The notes under the pieces: generated by a model
The model's input: the letters and a program-made list of their open reading frames with translations, nothing else
Told to the model about the DNA's origin: nothing
Database searches by the model: none
NCBI RefSeq assembly: GCF_013868155.1
Contig: NZ_JACEOG010000001.1
Location: 930,001 to 994,000, forward strand
Origin: Aeromicrobium phoceense
Lineage (GTDB): Bacteria; Actinomycetota; Actinomycetes; Propionibacteriales; Nocardioidaceae
DNA: 64,000 nucleotides
Direction: 5' to 3'
Translations under genes and position numbers: made by a program
Part shown: in pieces, positions 52,025 through 60,034 of the stretch
Layout of the letters: every line of letters begins with the position of its first letter
Numbering within the stretch: position 1 is the first letter of the stretch

Positions 52025-52705
52025 ATGGCGACCTCCTACGGCCAGTTCTGCCCACTCGCGAAGGCGATGGAGATCCTCGACGAGCGCTGGACGATCCTGA
52101 TCGTGCGCGAGCTCCTGCTGGGCAGCACGCGCTTCAACGAGCTGCGGCGTGGGGTGCCACGGATGTCCCCGGCGCTGCTGTCCAAGCGGCTCCAGGCGCT
52201 CGAGCGCCACGGGATCATCGAGCACGACGCGTCCGGCTACCGGCTGACCGAGTGCGGCCGCGACCTGCACACGGCCGTGATGAGCCTGGGCGTGTGGGGC
52301 CTGCGGTGGATCGAGGACTTCGGCGACGAGGACCTCGACCCGCACCTGCTGATGTGGGACGTCCGCCGCACGGTGCCGAGTGCCGCCTGGCCGCCCGGGC
52401 GCACGTGCGTGGCGGTGGAGTTCACCGACCTGGAGCGGGCGCGCCGGTGGTGGCTCGTCGTGTCGGGCGGCGTCGTGGACGCCTGCGACTACGACCCGGG
52501 CTACGAGGTCTCGGCCACGGTGCGGGCGACGCTGCGCACGCTGACGCACGTGTGGCGCGGCGACGTCTCGTGGGAGCAGGCGATGCGGGCGCGGCAGGTC
52601 GAGATCGAGGCGCCCCGTGACACCCGCGCCGTGGTGCCCGCCTGGTTCGGCCGGTCGATGCTGGCCGAGGCCCTGGCCGCGCAGGCGGCCGTCAGCGCGG
52701 GATGA
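52025..52705 (+). CDS. HxlR family transcriptional regulator
   Basis: 226 residues. The N-terminal winged helix has the HxlR pattern: FCPLAKAMEILDERWTILIVRELLLGSTRFNELRRGVPRMSPALLSKRLQALERHGII. The C-terminal domain (about 120-225) is an SCP2-like or effector domain, longer than in minimal HxlR proteins. A cysteine near the N-terminus (FCPL) is the usual redox/ligand-sensing position in this family. Divergent from the methyltransferase; its 3' end overlaps the histidine phosphatase gene by 14 bp. Confidence 0.88.
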   Translation: MATSYGQFCPLAKAMEILDERWTILIVRELLLGSTRFNELRRGVPRMSPALLSKRLQALERHGIIEHDASGYRLTECGRDLHTAVMSLGVWGLRWIEDFGDEDLDPHLLMWDVRRTVPSAAWPPGRTCVAVEFTDLERARRWWLVVSGGVVDACDYDPGYEVSATVRATLRTLTHVWRGDVSWEQAMRARQVEIEAPRDTRAVVPAWFGRSMLAEALAAQAAVSAG

Positions 52706-53183
52706 CGACGTCGGTCAGCGTGGCGGTGCCGACCTCGAGCGCGGCCCAGGGACCTGCGACGTCGAGCACGGCGATGGCCGAGGTGGGAAAGCCGGCCCGC
52801 ACGGTGTGCAGGGCATCGGGGTCGGAGTCCTCGCCCGCGAGCCGCGCGGCCAGGCCCGGGGTGCCGGGGGCGTGGCCCACCAGCAGCACGGTGGACGCGG
52901 CGTCGTCGACGGACTGGATCGCCTCGAGCAGGCTCCCGGTCCAGCCCTCGTAGATCTCGTCGAGGAAGCGCGCGGGAGCCTCGAGGCCGGTGGCGGCGAG
53001 GGTCTCGCGGGTGCGGGTGGAGGTGGAGCACAGCACGACGTCGACCGTGCCCACGTGCTCACGGATCCACTCGCCCGCCAGCGCCGCCTCGCGCCGCCCG
53101 CGGTCGGCCAGGGGTCGCTCGAAGTCCTCGACCCCGTCGGGGAACGCGGCCTTGCCGTGGCGCATCAGCAGCAGTCGGCTCAT
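52692..53183 (-). CDS. SixA-like histidine phosphatase
   Basis: 163 residues, the size of SixA. Phosphohistidine motif LLMRHGKA (Arg8, His9) at the N-terminus, ASTSTRTRETLAATGLEAP-like middle and VLLVGHAPGTPGLAARL containing the second catalytic His. Members dephosphorylate phosphohistidine proteins or small phosphate esters. Monocistronic on the minus strand with the palindromic repeat array immediately upstream. Confidence 0.88.
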   Translation of the reverse strand: MSRLLLMRHGKAAFPDGVEDFERPLADRGRREAALAGEWIREHVGTVDVVLCSTSTRTRETLAATGLEAPARFLDEIYEGWTGSLLEAIQSVDDAASTVLLVGHAPGTPGLAARLAGEDSDPDALHTVRAGFPTSAIAVLDVAGPWAALEVGTATLTDVVIPR

Positions 53184-53204
53184 GGTCCGAGTCTAGGAGC
53201 GTGT

Positions 53205-53376
53205 GATCTCGATACACCGCGAGCTCGCTGGCGCTCGCCGCGGCACTCGATCACCGGGCCCGGTCTTCCTGATCTCGATACACCGCGAGCTCGCTGGCGC
53301 TCGCCGCGGCACTCGATCACCGAGCCGGCCCGGTGGTCGAGTAGCTCGCGAGCGCAGCGAGCGGCGTATCGAGACC
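53205..53376. repeat. Array of three CTCGATAC/CTCGATCACCG repeats
   Basis: Two identical 52-bp direct copies (53205-53256 and 53271-53322, period 66) each run from GATCTCGATACACCG through CGAGCTCGCTGGCGCTCGCC to CTCGATCACCG. A third, inverted and diverged copy (53331-53376) reads CGGTGGTCGAGTAG ... GGCGTATCGAGACC. It fills the space between the phosphatase start and the fprA 3' end. Confidence 0.88.
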
Positions 53377-53397
53377 ACGTGATCTCGACGTCGAACC

Positions 53398-54765
53398 TCA
53401 ACCGCGCGCGATGCCGACCATCTCGTCGCGGGCTACGACCTTCTTGCGCTCGCGCGGGTGGGTGTCGCCCTCGCCGAGGGACATCTCGTGGGCGTCGAGC
53501 TTCTCCCAGCCCTCCCACGTCGTGTACTCCACGCCGCGGCTGTCGAGGTGACGGTCGAAGGCCTCGCGGTCGGCGAACTCCGGCGCGGGCAGCTGCGGCA
53601 GGTCCTCGACGAGCATCTTGACCGTCTGGGCGGCGTCGGACTTCGTGTGGCCGATCAGGCCGACGGGGCCGCGCTTGATCCAGCCGGTGGCGTAGACGCC
53701 CTCGATCGGCGAGCCGTCGATGTCGAGCACGTGACCGCCGTCGTTCGGCAGCACGCCGCCGTTCGAGTCGAACGGCAGGCCCGGCAGGTTGTCGGAGTAG
53801 TAGCCGATCGCGCGGTACACGGCCTGGACGGGCCAGTCCTTGAACTCGCCGGTGCCGCGCACGTTGCCGGTGCCGTCGAGCTCGGTGATCTCGGTTCGCA
53901 GGCCGACGACGCGGCCGTCCTCGCCGAGGATCTCGACCGGGTTCTGGCAGAAGTGGATGTGGATCCGGTGGGGCGCGCCCGACGGCTCCTTGGCCAGGTA
54001 GTCGCCCAGCACCTTCACGACGAGCTTCTGGCTCTTCGCGGCGGCGAGCGCCTCCATCGAGCCGTGGTCGAACTCGTAGCCCTCGGGGTGCACGACGACG
54101 TCGATCGTGGGGGAGTGGCTCAGCTCGCGCAGCTCCATCGGCGTGAACTTCACCTGGGCCGGGCCGCGACGCGCGAACACGTGCACGTCGGTGGTGGCGT
54201 TGTTCTTGAGGCCCTCGTAGACGTTGTCGGGGATCTCGGTGACGAGCAGCTCGTCGGCCGTCTTGGCCAGGATGCGCGCGACGTCGAGGCCGACGTTGCC
54301 GACGCCGAGGACGGCGACCTGCTTGGCGTGCGGCTGGAAGTCCCACTCGCGCGGGGCGTCGGGGTGGCCGTCGTACCAATAGACGAAGTCGGCGGCACCG
54401 TACGAGCCGTCGAGGTCGACGCCCGGGATCGAGAGCTCACGGTCGCGGCGCGCGCCGGTGGCGAACACGACGGCGTCGTAGAACCCCTTGAGGTCCTCGA
54501 GCTTGATGTCGGTGCCGAAGTTGACGTTGCCGAAGAACCGGATGTCCTCGTTGGCCATCACGCGCTTGAGCGCCTTGATGATCTCCTTGATCCGCGGGTG
54601 GTCGGGCGCCACGCCGTAGCGAATCAGGCCGAACGGGGTCGGGTCGCGGTCGAGGATGTCGACGGTCACGTCGAGGCCCTCGGTCTTGGTGAGGATGTCG
54701 GCCGCGTACACGCCAGCGGGGCCGGCGCCGACGACGGCGACGCGCACCTTCCTGTCCACAGTCAT
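53398..54765 (-). CDS. fprA: Ferredoxin--NADP reductase FprA (adrenodoxin-reductase type)
   Basis: 455 residues: FAD motif VVGAGPAGVYAADIL near the start, DILDRDPTPFGLIRYGVAPDH, NADP motif VLGVGNVGLDVARIL (about 151-165), and ATGWIKRGPVGLIGHTKSDA near the C-terminus, the signature of mammalian-adrenodoxin-reductase-like FprA. It passes electrons between NADPH and ferredoxin, for example for P450s or Fe-S biogenesis. No ferredoxin domain is fused, unlike FprB. Monocistronic; nine bases after the DUF952 gene on the same strand. Confidence 0.95.
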   Translation of the reverse strand: MTVDRKVRVAVVGAGPAGVYAADILTKTEGLDVTVDILDRDPTPFGLIRYGVAPDHPRIKEIIKALKRVMANEDIRFFGNVNFGTDIKLEDLKGFYDAVVFATGARRDRELSIPGVDLDGSYGAADFVYWYDGHPDAPREWDFQPHAKQVAVLGVGNVGLDVARILAKTADELLVTEIPDNVYEGLKNNATTDVHVFARRGPAQVKFTPMELRELSHSPTIDVVVHPEGYEFDHGSMEALAAAKSQKLVVKVLGDYLAKEPSGAPHRIHIHFCQNPVEILGEDGRVVGLRTEITELDGTGNVRGTGEFKDWPVQAVYRAIGYYSDNLPGLPFDSNGGVLPNDGGHVLDIDGSPIEGVYATGWIKRGPVGLIGHTKSDAAQTVKMLVEDLPQLPAPEFADREAFDRHLDSRGVEYTTWEGWEKLDAHEMSLGEGDTHPRERKKVVARDEMVGIARG

Positions 54766-54774
54766 GAGGCAAGC

Positions 54775-55110
54775 CTAAGACTCCGGGCCCAACGGTTCCG
54801 CACCCGACCGCCATCTGGACCAGCCCGCGACGTAGGCCAGCGGCAGAGGGCCGTGAAAGTGCGGGAACTCCTCCACTCCGCGGGGTCCTGCGCTCGGTTC
54901 CCACCGCAGGCGCGGGTCGTCCTCCGGGATCTCGACCTCGAGCAGCAGCAGGTCGGGAACGCCGGAGAAGAACCGTGCGGCGGTGCCGGCGACCTGGTCG
55001 TCCGTGGACAGGTGGACGAACCCCTCGGAGGCCAGCGAGGCCGGCTCGTACACCCGGCGGTCCTCGGTGAGGCGCCAGTGCGCGGCGGGAACGAGATGGA
55101 AGAGCGTCAC
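54775..55110 (-). CDS. DUF952 family protein
   Basis: 111 residues of the DUF952 type: LFHLVPAAHW start, FVHLSTDDQVAGTAARFF (conserved FIHlS pattern), LLLLEVEIPEDDPRLRWEPS, FPHFHGPLPLAYV. These small proteins adopt an ART-like fold; function unknown. Start GTG at 55110. Upstream of fprA in the same direction, nine bases apart, so possibly cotranscribed. Divergent from the VOC gene. Confidence 0.82.
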   Translation of the reverse strand: MTLFHLVPAAHWRLTEDRRVYEPASLASEGFVHLSTDDQVAGTAARFFSGVPDLLLLEVEIPEDDPRLRWEPSAGPRGVEEFPHFHGPLPLAYVAGWSRWRSGAEPLGPES

Positions 55111-55173
55111 GGGGTCGATTCTGTCGTCCGGCGGGGACAGGATGGGACCAGGACCACCGGAACGGAGCCCTCC

Positions 55174-55635
55174 ATGAGCCTCGACGTGCAGATCACCTTC
55201 GACGCCCGCGACACCCGTCTCCTGGCCGAGTTCTGGGCCGCCGCGCTCGGCTACGAGGTGCCGGGGCCGCCCGACGCCCAGCTCGAGCCCGGCGACGATC
55301 CCTGGGCCGCGTGGGACGACTTCCTCGAACGGGTCGGCGTGCCCGAGGACCAGCGCCATGCCCGGGCGGCCATCGAGGACCCTGACGGCTCGCGGCCCCG
55401 GGTGTTCTTCCAGCAGGTGCCCGAGGGAAAGACCGCCAAGAACCGGGTCCACCTCGACGTCCGCGCCGCTCCGGGCCTGCAGGGCGACGAGCGGATGGCG
55501 GCGCTGGAGGCCGCCGCCGAGCGGCTCGTGGCCCGGGGGGCCGAGCGCGTGCGACGGTTCGAGCCCGAGCCGCCGATGGAGGCGGGCTTCCTCGTCATGC
55601 GTGACCCCGAGGGCAACGAGTTCTGCCTCGACTAG
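55174..55635 (+). CDS. VOC (glyoxalase/bleomycin-resistance) superfamily protein
   Basis: 153 residues. Glyoxalase-like domain with DVQITFDARDTRLLAEFWAAALGYEV, ...RPRVFFQQVPEGKTAKNRVHLDV and FLVMRDPEGNEFCLD, typical of the actinobacterial VOC group often annotated glyoxalase_6 with one ligand site per half. Substrate unknown. Ribosome site GGAG precedes the ATG. Monocistronic. Confidence 0.85.
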   Translation: MSLDVQITFDARDTRLLAEFWAAALGYEVPGPPDAQLEPGDDPWAAWDDFLERVGVPEDQRHARAAIEDPDGSRPRVFFQQVPEGKTAKNRVHLDVRAAPGLQGDERMAALEAAAERLVARGAERVRRFEPEPPMEAGFLVMRDPEGNEFCLD

Positions 55636-55771
55636 GCCGGCGCTCACCTGAGAAGTCCCTGTGGGTCGTCCACGGGAGCCCCCCGGAGGTAGTGATCCGC
55701 GACGGGTTCGCCTACGTTGGACGCACGACGGTTGAACGAGAAACCATTTCGTGTACCGACCCAGGAGCCCC

Positions 55772-56251
55772 ATGAACCCGACGAAGCGACGCACGTACGC
55801 CGCCCTCGCCGCCTCCACCGCCCTGCTGACCCTCGCCGCCTGTGGCAGCGACGCCGCCGAGGACGACGCGTCCTCCAGCAGCAAGACTCCCTCGGCCACC
55901 ACTCCGTCCGCGTCCGAGCCCGCCGCGTCGGCCCCGGCCGGCGCCGCCGCCTTCACGCCGGGCGAGTACGAGGCCACCGGCTCCTACACGACCCCCGACG
56001 GCCAGACCCAGTCGATCGACGTCGAGGTCACCCTCGCCGCCGACGGCACGATCACCGAGCTCGACGCCGACGGCAACGCCGAGGGCGGCAACTCCGAGCA
56101 GTTCCAGGGCAAGTTCGAGAGCGGCATCGACGCCCAGGTCGAAGGCCGCAAGATCACCGATCTCGACGTCGACAAGGTGTCCGGCTCGTCGCTGACCAGC
56201 GGCGGCTTCAACGACGCCATCGACCAGATCATCGGCCAGGCGCAGGCCTGA
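55772..56251 (+). CDS. FMN-binding domain lipoprotein (ApbE substrate candidate)
   Basis: 159 residues. Lipobox LAAC (Cys24) and a Ser/Ala-rich linker (about 25-60) lead to an FMN_bind domain: GEYEATGSYTTPDGQTQSIDVEVTL, then KITDLDVDKVSGSSLTSGGFNDAIDQI. The usual flavinylation motif Dxx(S/T)GA(T/S) appears as DKVSGSS (134-140), with Ala replaced by Ser and Ser140 at the acceptor position; Thr142 is a near alternative. Such proteins carry covalent FMN outside the membrane. AGGAG precedes the ATG. Four bases before the apbE gene, so coexpressed. Confidence 0.85.
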   Translation: MNPTKRRTYAALAASTALLTLAACGSDAAEDDASSSSKTPSATTPSASEPAASAPAGAAAFTPGEYEATGSYTTPDGQTQSIDVEVTLAADGTITELDADGNAEGGNSEQFQGKFESGIDAQVEGRKITDLDVDKVSGSSLTSGGFNDAIDQIIGQAQA

Positions 56252-56255
56252 CCCC

Positions 56256-57089
56256 ATGAACTCCGACTGGCGTTTCGACGCCATCGGAACCGCGTGGTCG
56301 ATCGGGACCCCCGACCCGATCGCCCCCGGACTGCGAACCGCGATCACGGCCCGCATCGACTCGTTCGATCGGACGTGGTCGCGGTTCCGCGTCGGTTCGG
56401 CCGCCAACGCCCTGCGCACCGAACGCGAGGTCGACCTCGGCCCCGACGCCCCGGCCATCCTGGCCGTCTACGACCGCCTGTTCGCGCTGACCTCAGGTGC
56501 CGTCAGCCCGCTCGTCGGCGGGGCGCTGGAGCAGCTCGGCTACGGCGCCGGCTACACCCTGACTCCCTCCGGCGACCCGGTGCGCGTGCCCTCGTGGGCC
56601 GACTGCGAGCTCGTCGGCACGGTGCTGCGCGTGCCCGGCCCGGTCGTCCTCGACATCGGCGCCGTCGGCAAGGGCTGGATCGCCGGCGAGATCGCTGGGA
56701 TGATCGACCAGCCGTGCGTCGTCGACGCCAGCGGCGACCTGGTGAACCGGTCGGGAGGGGTGCTGCGCGTGGCGCTGGAGGACCCCCACGACGCCGAGCT
56801 CGCGATCGCCGTCGTGGAGGTGCCGGACGGCGACTCGATCTGCGGATCCGCCAGCAACCGGAGGCGCTGGTCCGAGGACCTGCACCACGTGCTCGACGCC
56901 CGGTCCGGGACGCCGACCCGCGACGTGGTGGCGGCCTGGGCGGGCGGGCCCGACGCGGCGTGGGCCGACGGGTTGGCCACCGCCGCCTTCTTCGCCTCCG
57001 ACCTGTCCGGCACCGGGCACTGGTGGGCGGCCCTCGACCGTGACCGGCGACTGGTGGCCCACGGGCTGCCCGGAGAGGTGTTCGCATGA
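56256..57089 (+). CDS. apbE: FAD:protein FMN transferase (ApbE)
   Basis: 277 residues with the ApbE blocks: IDSFDRTWSRFR near the start, SGAVSPLVGGALEQLGYG, DIGAVGKGWIAGEIAGMI, DASGDLVN, HHVLDARSGTPTRDVVAAW and DAAWADGLATAAFFA. The enzyme transfers FMN from FAD to Ser/Thr of target proteins. No signal peptide or lipobox, so this version works inside unless secreted another way. The preceding gene is the likely substrate and the following membrane protein its electron donor; stop overlaps the next start (ATGA). Confidence 0.92.
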   Translation: MNSDWRFDAIGTAWSIGTPDPIAPGLRTAITARIDSFDRTWSRFRVGSAANALRTEREVDLGPDAPAILAVYDRLFALTSGAVSPLVGGALEQLGYGAGYTLTPSGDPVRVPSWADCELVGTVLRVPGPVVLDIGAVGKGWIAGEIAGMIDQPCVVDASGDLVNRSGGVLRVALEDPHDAELAIAVVEVPDGDSICGSASNRRRWSEDLHHVLDARSGTPTRDVVAAWAGGPDAAWADGLATAAFFASDLSGTGHWWAALDRDRRLVAHGLPGEVFA

Positions 57090-58567
57090 CGTTCCTGGAT
57101 CGCCAGCTGGGCCGGTTCACGATGTACCGGCTCGTCACCGTCGTGCTGCTCGCGCTGGCCGTCGTCGCCGTGGTCCAGTCGGCCCTCGGCGTGCTCGACT
57201 CCGACATCTTCCCGGTCGACGCGCTGCTGCTCACCTTGGCGGTGATGGTGGCGACGTCGGTGGTGGTGAACTTCGTCGTCGGACGGCTCGTCGGCGCCCA
57301 GCCCCATCTCGAGTCGTCGGTCGTCACCGCGCTGATCATGTGGTTCCTGTACTGGCCCTCCACCCACGCCGAGCAGCTCGCCTGGCTCGCGCTCGTCGCC
57401 GCGCTGGCGCAGGTGTCGAAGTACCTCATCGCCTGGCGGGGGCGTCACCTCGTGAACCCGGCCGCCGCCGGCGTGGTGCTGTCGGTCCTGCTCGGCTGGT
57501 TCACGGACTGGCCGATCCCGTTCACGGGCTGGTGGGTGGCCAGCGAGTCGCTGTTCTGGTTCGTCCTGCTGGGTGCGGTCGTGGTGCTGTACCGGACGCG
57601 ACGGCTCGCGCTCGGTGCCGTCTTCGCCGTGGTCGCCGTGGCCGTCACGATCTGGTGGCAGGTCGGCGTCGGCGCCGGCCTCGAGGAGGCCGTCCGGTTC
57701 ACGCTCTACTCGACGCCCATCGTGTTCTTCGGCGGCTTCATGCTCAGCGAGCCGCTCACCCTGCCGCCGCGTCGGCTGCAGCAGCTCGGGGTCGCCGCCC
57801 TCGCCGGCTTCCTCTTCACGTGGCCCCTGCTCACCTCGCGGATCTTCGGCGAGCCGTGGACGACCGAGCCCTTCACCAGCACGTACGAGCTGACGCTCGT
57901 CGTCACCGGACTCGTGGCCTTCGCGCTGCGGCAGGGCTCGCGGACCCTGACCCTGCGTGAGCGCCGGCGCCTCGGGGACGACGTCGTGGAGTACGTCTTC
58001 GCGGCCGATCGCCCGCTGCGGTTCCGGCCGGGCCAGTACGTCGAGCTCGACGTGCCGCACGGACGCGTCGACACCCGAGGCCGGCGCCGCATGTTCAGCG
58101 TGGTGTCCGCCCCCGGATCCGAGGTCGTGGTCGCGACGCGGCATCCCGAGCCCGGCTCCTCGTTCAAGCGCGCGCTGGCCGCCGCGACCCCCGGCGACCG
58201 GATGCGCGTGACCGCGGTCCACGGCGACTTCGTGTGGCCGGCGTCCGGTCCGGTCCTCCTGGTCGGTGCGGGCATCGGCGTCACGCCGTTCCTGAGCCAG
58301 CTCGCCGCCCACCCCAGCCGCGACGTGGTCGTCGTCCTGGGGGAGCGCGAGGACCAGCCCTACGTCGCCGAGCTCGAGGCCTCAGGCGCCCGGGTCGTGC
58401 GGCTGCCGGTGGAGCAGGTCGACGGGGACGCCATCGCCGAGCTCGTCCCCGACCTGTCCGCGCGCACGGCGCTGGTGTCCGGTCGGCCGGACTTCGTCGA
58501 CACGGTCTCGCGGAGCCTGCGGGGCAAGGTGCGGCGGATCAAACGCGATCACTTCCTGGGGTACTGA
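57086..58567 (+). CDS. RnfD/NqrB-like membrane domain fused to FAD/NAD(P)H oxidoreductase
   Basis: 493 residues. N-terminal about 275 residues form about eight transmembrane segments of the NqrB/RnfD family: RHLVNPAAAGVVLSVLLGWF and FGGFMLSEPLTLPPRR (equivalent to the FMLTDPVTxP block). No SGAT flavinylation site is found in the loops. From about 290 comes a ferredoxin-reductase-like module: FRPGQYVELDVPHG, RRRMFSVVSAP for FAD, and LLVGAGIGVTPFLSQLA plus SGRPDFVDTVS for NAD(P)H. The single chain joins what Rnf/Nqr split over subunits. Expected to oxidise NAD(P)H and pass electrons to the outside, to the FMN lipoprotein. Confidence 0.85.
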   Translation: MTFLDRQLGRFTMYRLVTVVLLALAVVAVVQSALGVLDSDIFPVDALLLTLAVMVATSVVVNFVVGRLVGAQPHLESSVVTALIMWFLYWPSTHAEQLAWLALVAALAQVSKYLIAWRGRHLVNPAAAGVVLSVLLGWFTDWPIPFTGWWVASESLFWFVLLGAVVVLYRTRRLALGAVFAVVAVAVTIWWQVGVGAGLEEAVRFTLYSTPIVFFGGFMLSEPLTLPPRRLQQLGVAALAGFLFTWPLLTSRIFGEPWTTEPFTSTYELTLVVTGLVAFALRQGSRTLTLRERRRLGDDVVEYVFAADRPLRFRPGQYVELDVPHGRVDTRGRRRMFSVVSAPGSEVVVATRHPEPGSSFKRALAAATPGDRMRVTAVHGDFVWPASGPVLLVGAGIGVTPFLSQLAAHPSRDVVVVLGEREDQPYVAELEASGARVVRLPVEQVDGDAIAELVPDLSARTALVSGRPDFVDTVSRSLRGKVRRIKRDHFLGY

Positions 58568-58582
58568 CCCCGGCCGCCGGGG
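58568..58582. terminator. GC-rich hairpin after the redox operon
   Basis: CCCCGG-CCG-CCGGGG starts immediately after the operon stop codon and is followed by TTGT. Short stem, small loop. Confidence 0.5.
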
Positions 58583-58783
58583 TTGTCAGGTGCACGTGCG
58601 GTCCCGTGCGGACGCGGGTCTGGTGGCGGACTGGTGCGGGAGACGGACCTCCTCGCCGAGGTCCACGCCACCCTCCGCGCGGCGCGCGAGGTGGAACTGC
58701 GGAGCGTGCAGATCAGCGCCCCCTGAGCCGACCGCCGTCCGACCCGGCACAATGGGTTACCCACGAGTACCCGAGGAGGCCGC

Positions 58784-60034
58784 GTGCGGATTGCACTGTT
58801 GTCGTACCGCAGCAAGCAGCACAGCGGTGGGCAGGGCGTCTACGTGCGCAACCTCAGCGCCGGACTGGCCGACCTCGGGCACGAGGTGACGATCTTCTCG
58901 GGCCAGCCGTACCCGGAGGACCTGCACCCGTCCGTGCGCCTGGAGAAGGTGCCGAGCCTCGACCTCTACCGCGAGGACGACCCGTTCCGGACCCCCAGGC
59001 TGCGCGAGTTCCGCGACTGGATCGACGTCCTCGAGTACCTGCAGATGCTCACGGCGGCGTTCCCCGAGCCGCTCACCTTCAGCCTCCGCGCGCGCCGCCT
59101 CGACCTGTCGGGCTTCGACGTCGTGCACGACAACCAGTCGCTCGGCTTCGGGCTGCTCTCGATCAACCGGCGTCAGCCGTTCCTGGCCACGATCCACCAC
59201 CCGATCAGCCGCGACCGCGCGCTCGACATCGCCGCCGCCCCGCTGCGCAAGCAGATCACGACGCGCCGCTGGTACGCGTTCGTGCGGATGCAGGCGTTCG
59301 TGGCGCGACGGATCCGCACGATCCTGGGCGTCTCGTCGGCCTCCGCCGGCGACACCGTGGCCGACTTCCGGCTGCGTCCCGAGCAGATGACCGTCGTGCC
59401 GCTCGGCGTCGACACCGACCTGTTCAGCCCGTCGGACGAGCGGGTGCCCGGGCGGCTCGTGGTGGTCGCCAGCGCCGACTCCCCGCTGAAGGGCCTCTCG
59501 CACTTCCTCGACGCGGCCGCGAAGCTCAGCACCGATCGCGACATCGACGTGCAGCTGGTGTCCAACCTCGATCCCGAGGGCACCGCGCACCACCGCATCC
59601 ACCGCGGGGATCTCGCCGGCACCGTCACGGTGCACAGCGGCATCTCCGACGAGGAGCTGGCCGCGCTGATCTCCTCGGCCCAGGTCATGGTCGTGCCGTC
59701 GCTCTACGAGGGCTTCAGCCTGCCCGCCGTCGAGGCCATGTCGTGCGGCACGCCGCTCGTGGCCAGTGCCGCCGGCGCCCTGCCCGAGGTGGTCGGCGAC
59801 GCGGGCGTGCTCGTCGAGCCGGGCGACGTCGAGCAGCTCGTGACGCAGATCGGTCGGCTGCTGGACGACCCCGCCGAGCGCGAGCGGCTTTCCTCGGTCG
59901 CCCGCCGCCGGGCGATCGAGCGCTTCAGCTGGCTCGCGGTGGCCCGAGCCACCACACAGGCCTATGAGAAGGTGATCGGCGATCACCGTGCTCGCCAGTC
60001 CCGGGACGGAAGGAACCCCCATGCTGACCGTTGA
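58784..60034 (+). CDS. Glycosyltransferase family 4
   Basis: 416-residue GT-B glycosyltransferase: N-terminal SGGQGVYVRNLSAGLADLGHEV for donor-side contact, linker VVPLGVDTDLFSPS, and the C-terminal EGFSLPAVEAMSCGTPLVAS with the E(x7)E motif typical of retaining GT4 enzymes. Start GTG with GAGGAGG just upstream. Its 3' end overlaps the methyltransferase gene by 14 bases. The gene trio with methyltransferase and toroid protein resembles actinobacterial cell-envelope glycolipid neighbourhoods; Rv0225 of M. tuberculosis has a comparable GT/methyltransferase neighbour, from memory. The acceptor is unknown. Confidence 0.88.
   Translation: MRIALLSYRSKQHSGGQGVYVRNLSAGLADLGHEVTIFSGQPYPEDLHPSVRLEKVPSLDLYREDDPFRTPRLREFRDWIDVLEYLQMLTAAFPEPLTFSLRARRLDLSGFDVVHDNQSLGFGLLSINRRQPFLATIHHPISRDRALDIAAAPLRKQITTRRWYAFVRMQAFVARRIRTILGVSSASAGDTVADFRLRPEQMTVVPLGVDTDLFSPSDERVPGRLVVVASADSPLKGLSHFLDAAAKLSTDRDIDVQLVSNLDPEGTAHHRIHRGDLAGTVTVHSGISDEELAALISSAQVMVVPSLYEGFSLPAVEAMSCGTPLVASAAGALPEVVGDAGVLVEPGDVEQLVTQIGRLLDDPAERERLSSVARRRAIERFSWLAVARATTQAYEKVIGDHRARQSRDGRNPHADR

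Noticed and set aside
53205-53376. Regularly spaced repeats that look like a tiny CRISPR array
   Set aside because: Only two identical direct copies, each 52 bp with internal palindromes and a 14-bp gap, plus an inverted copy; no cas genes, and the same family occurs at scattered intergenic sites.
58590-58733. Short open frame with a sensible-looking C-terminus (DLLAEVHATLRAAREVELRSVQ)
   Set aside because: No ribosome site or credible start, and it is about 45 codons between a terminator and the next promoter; it may be a degraded gene remnant but cannot be supported.
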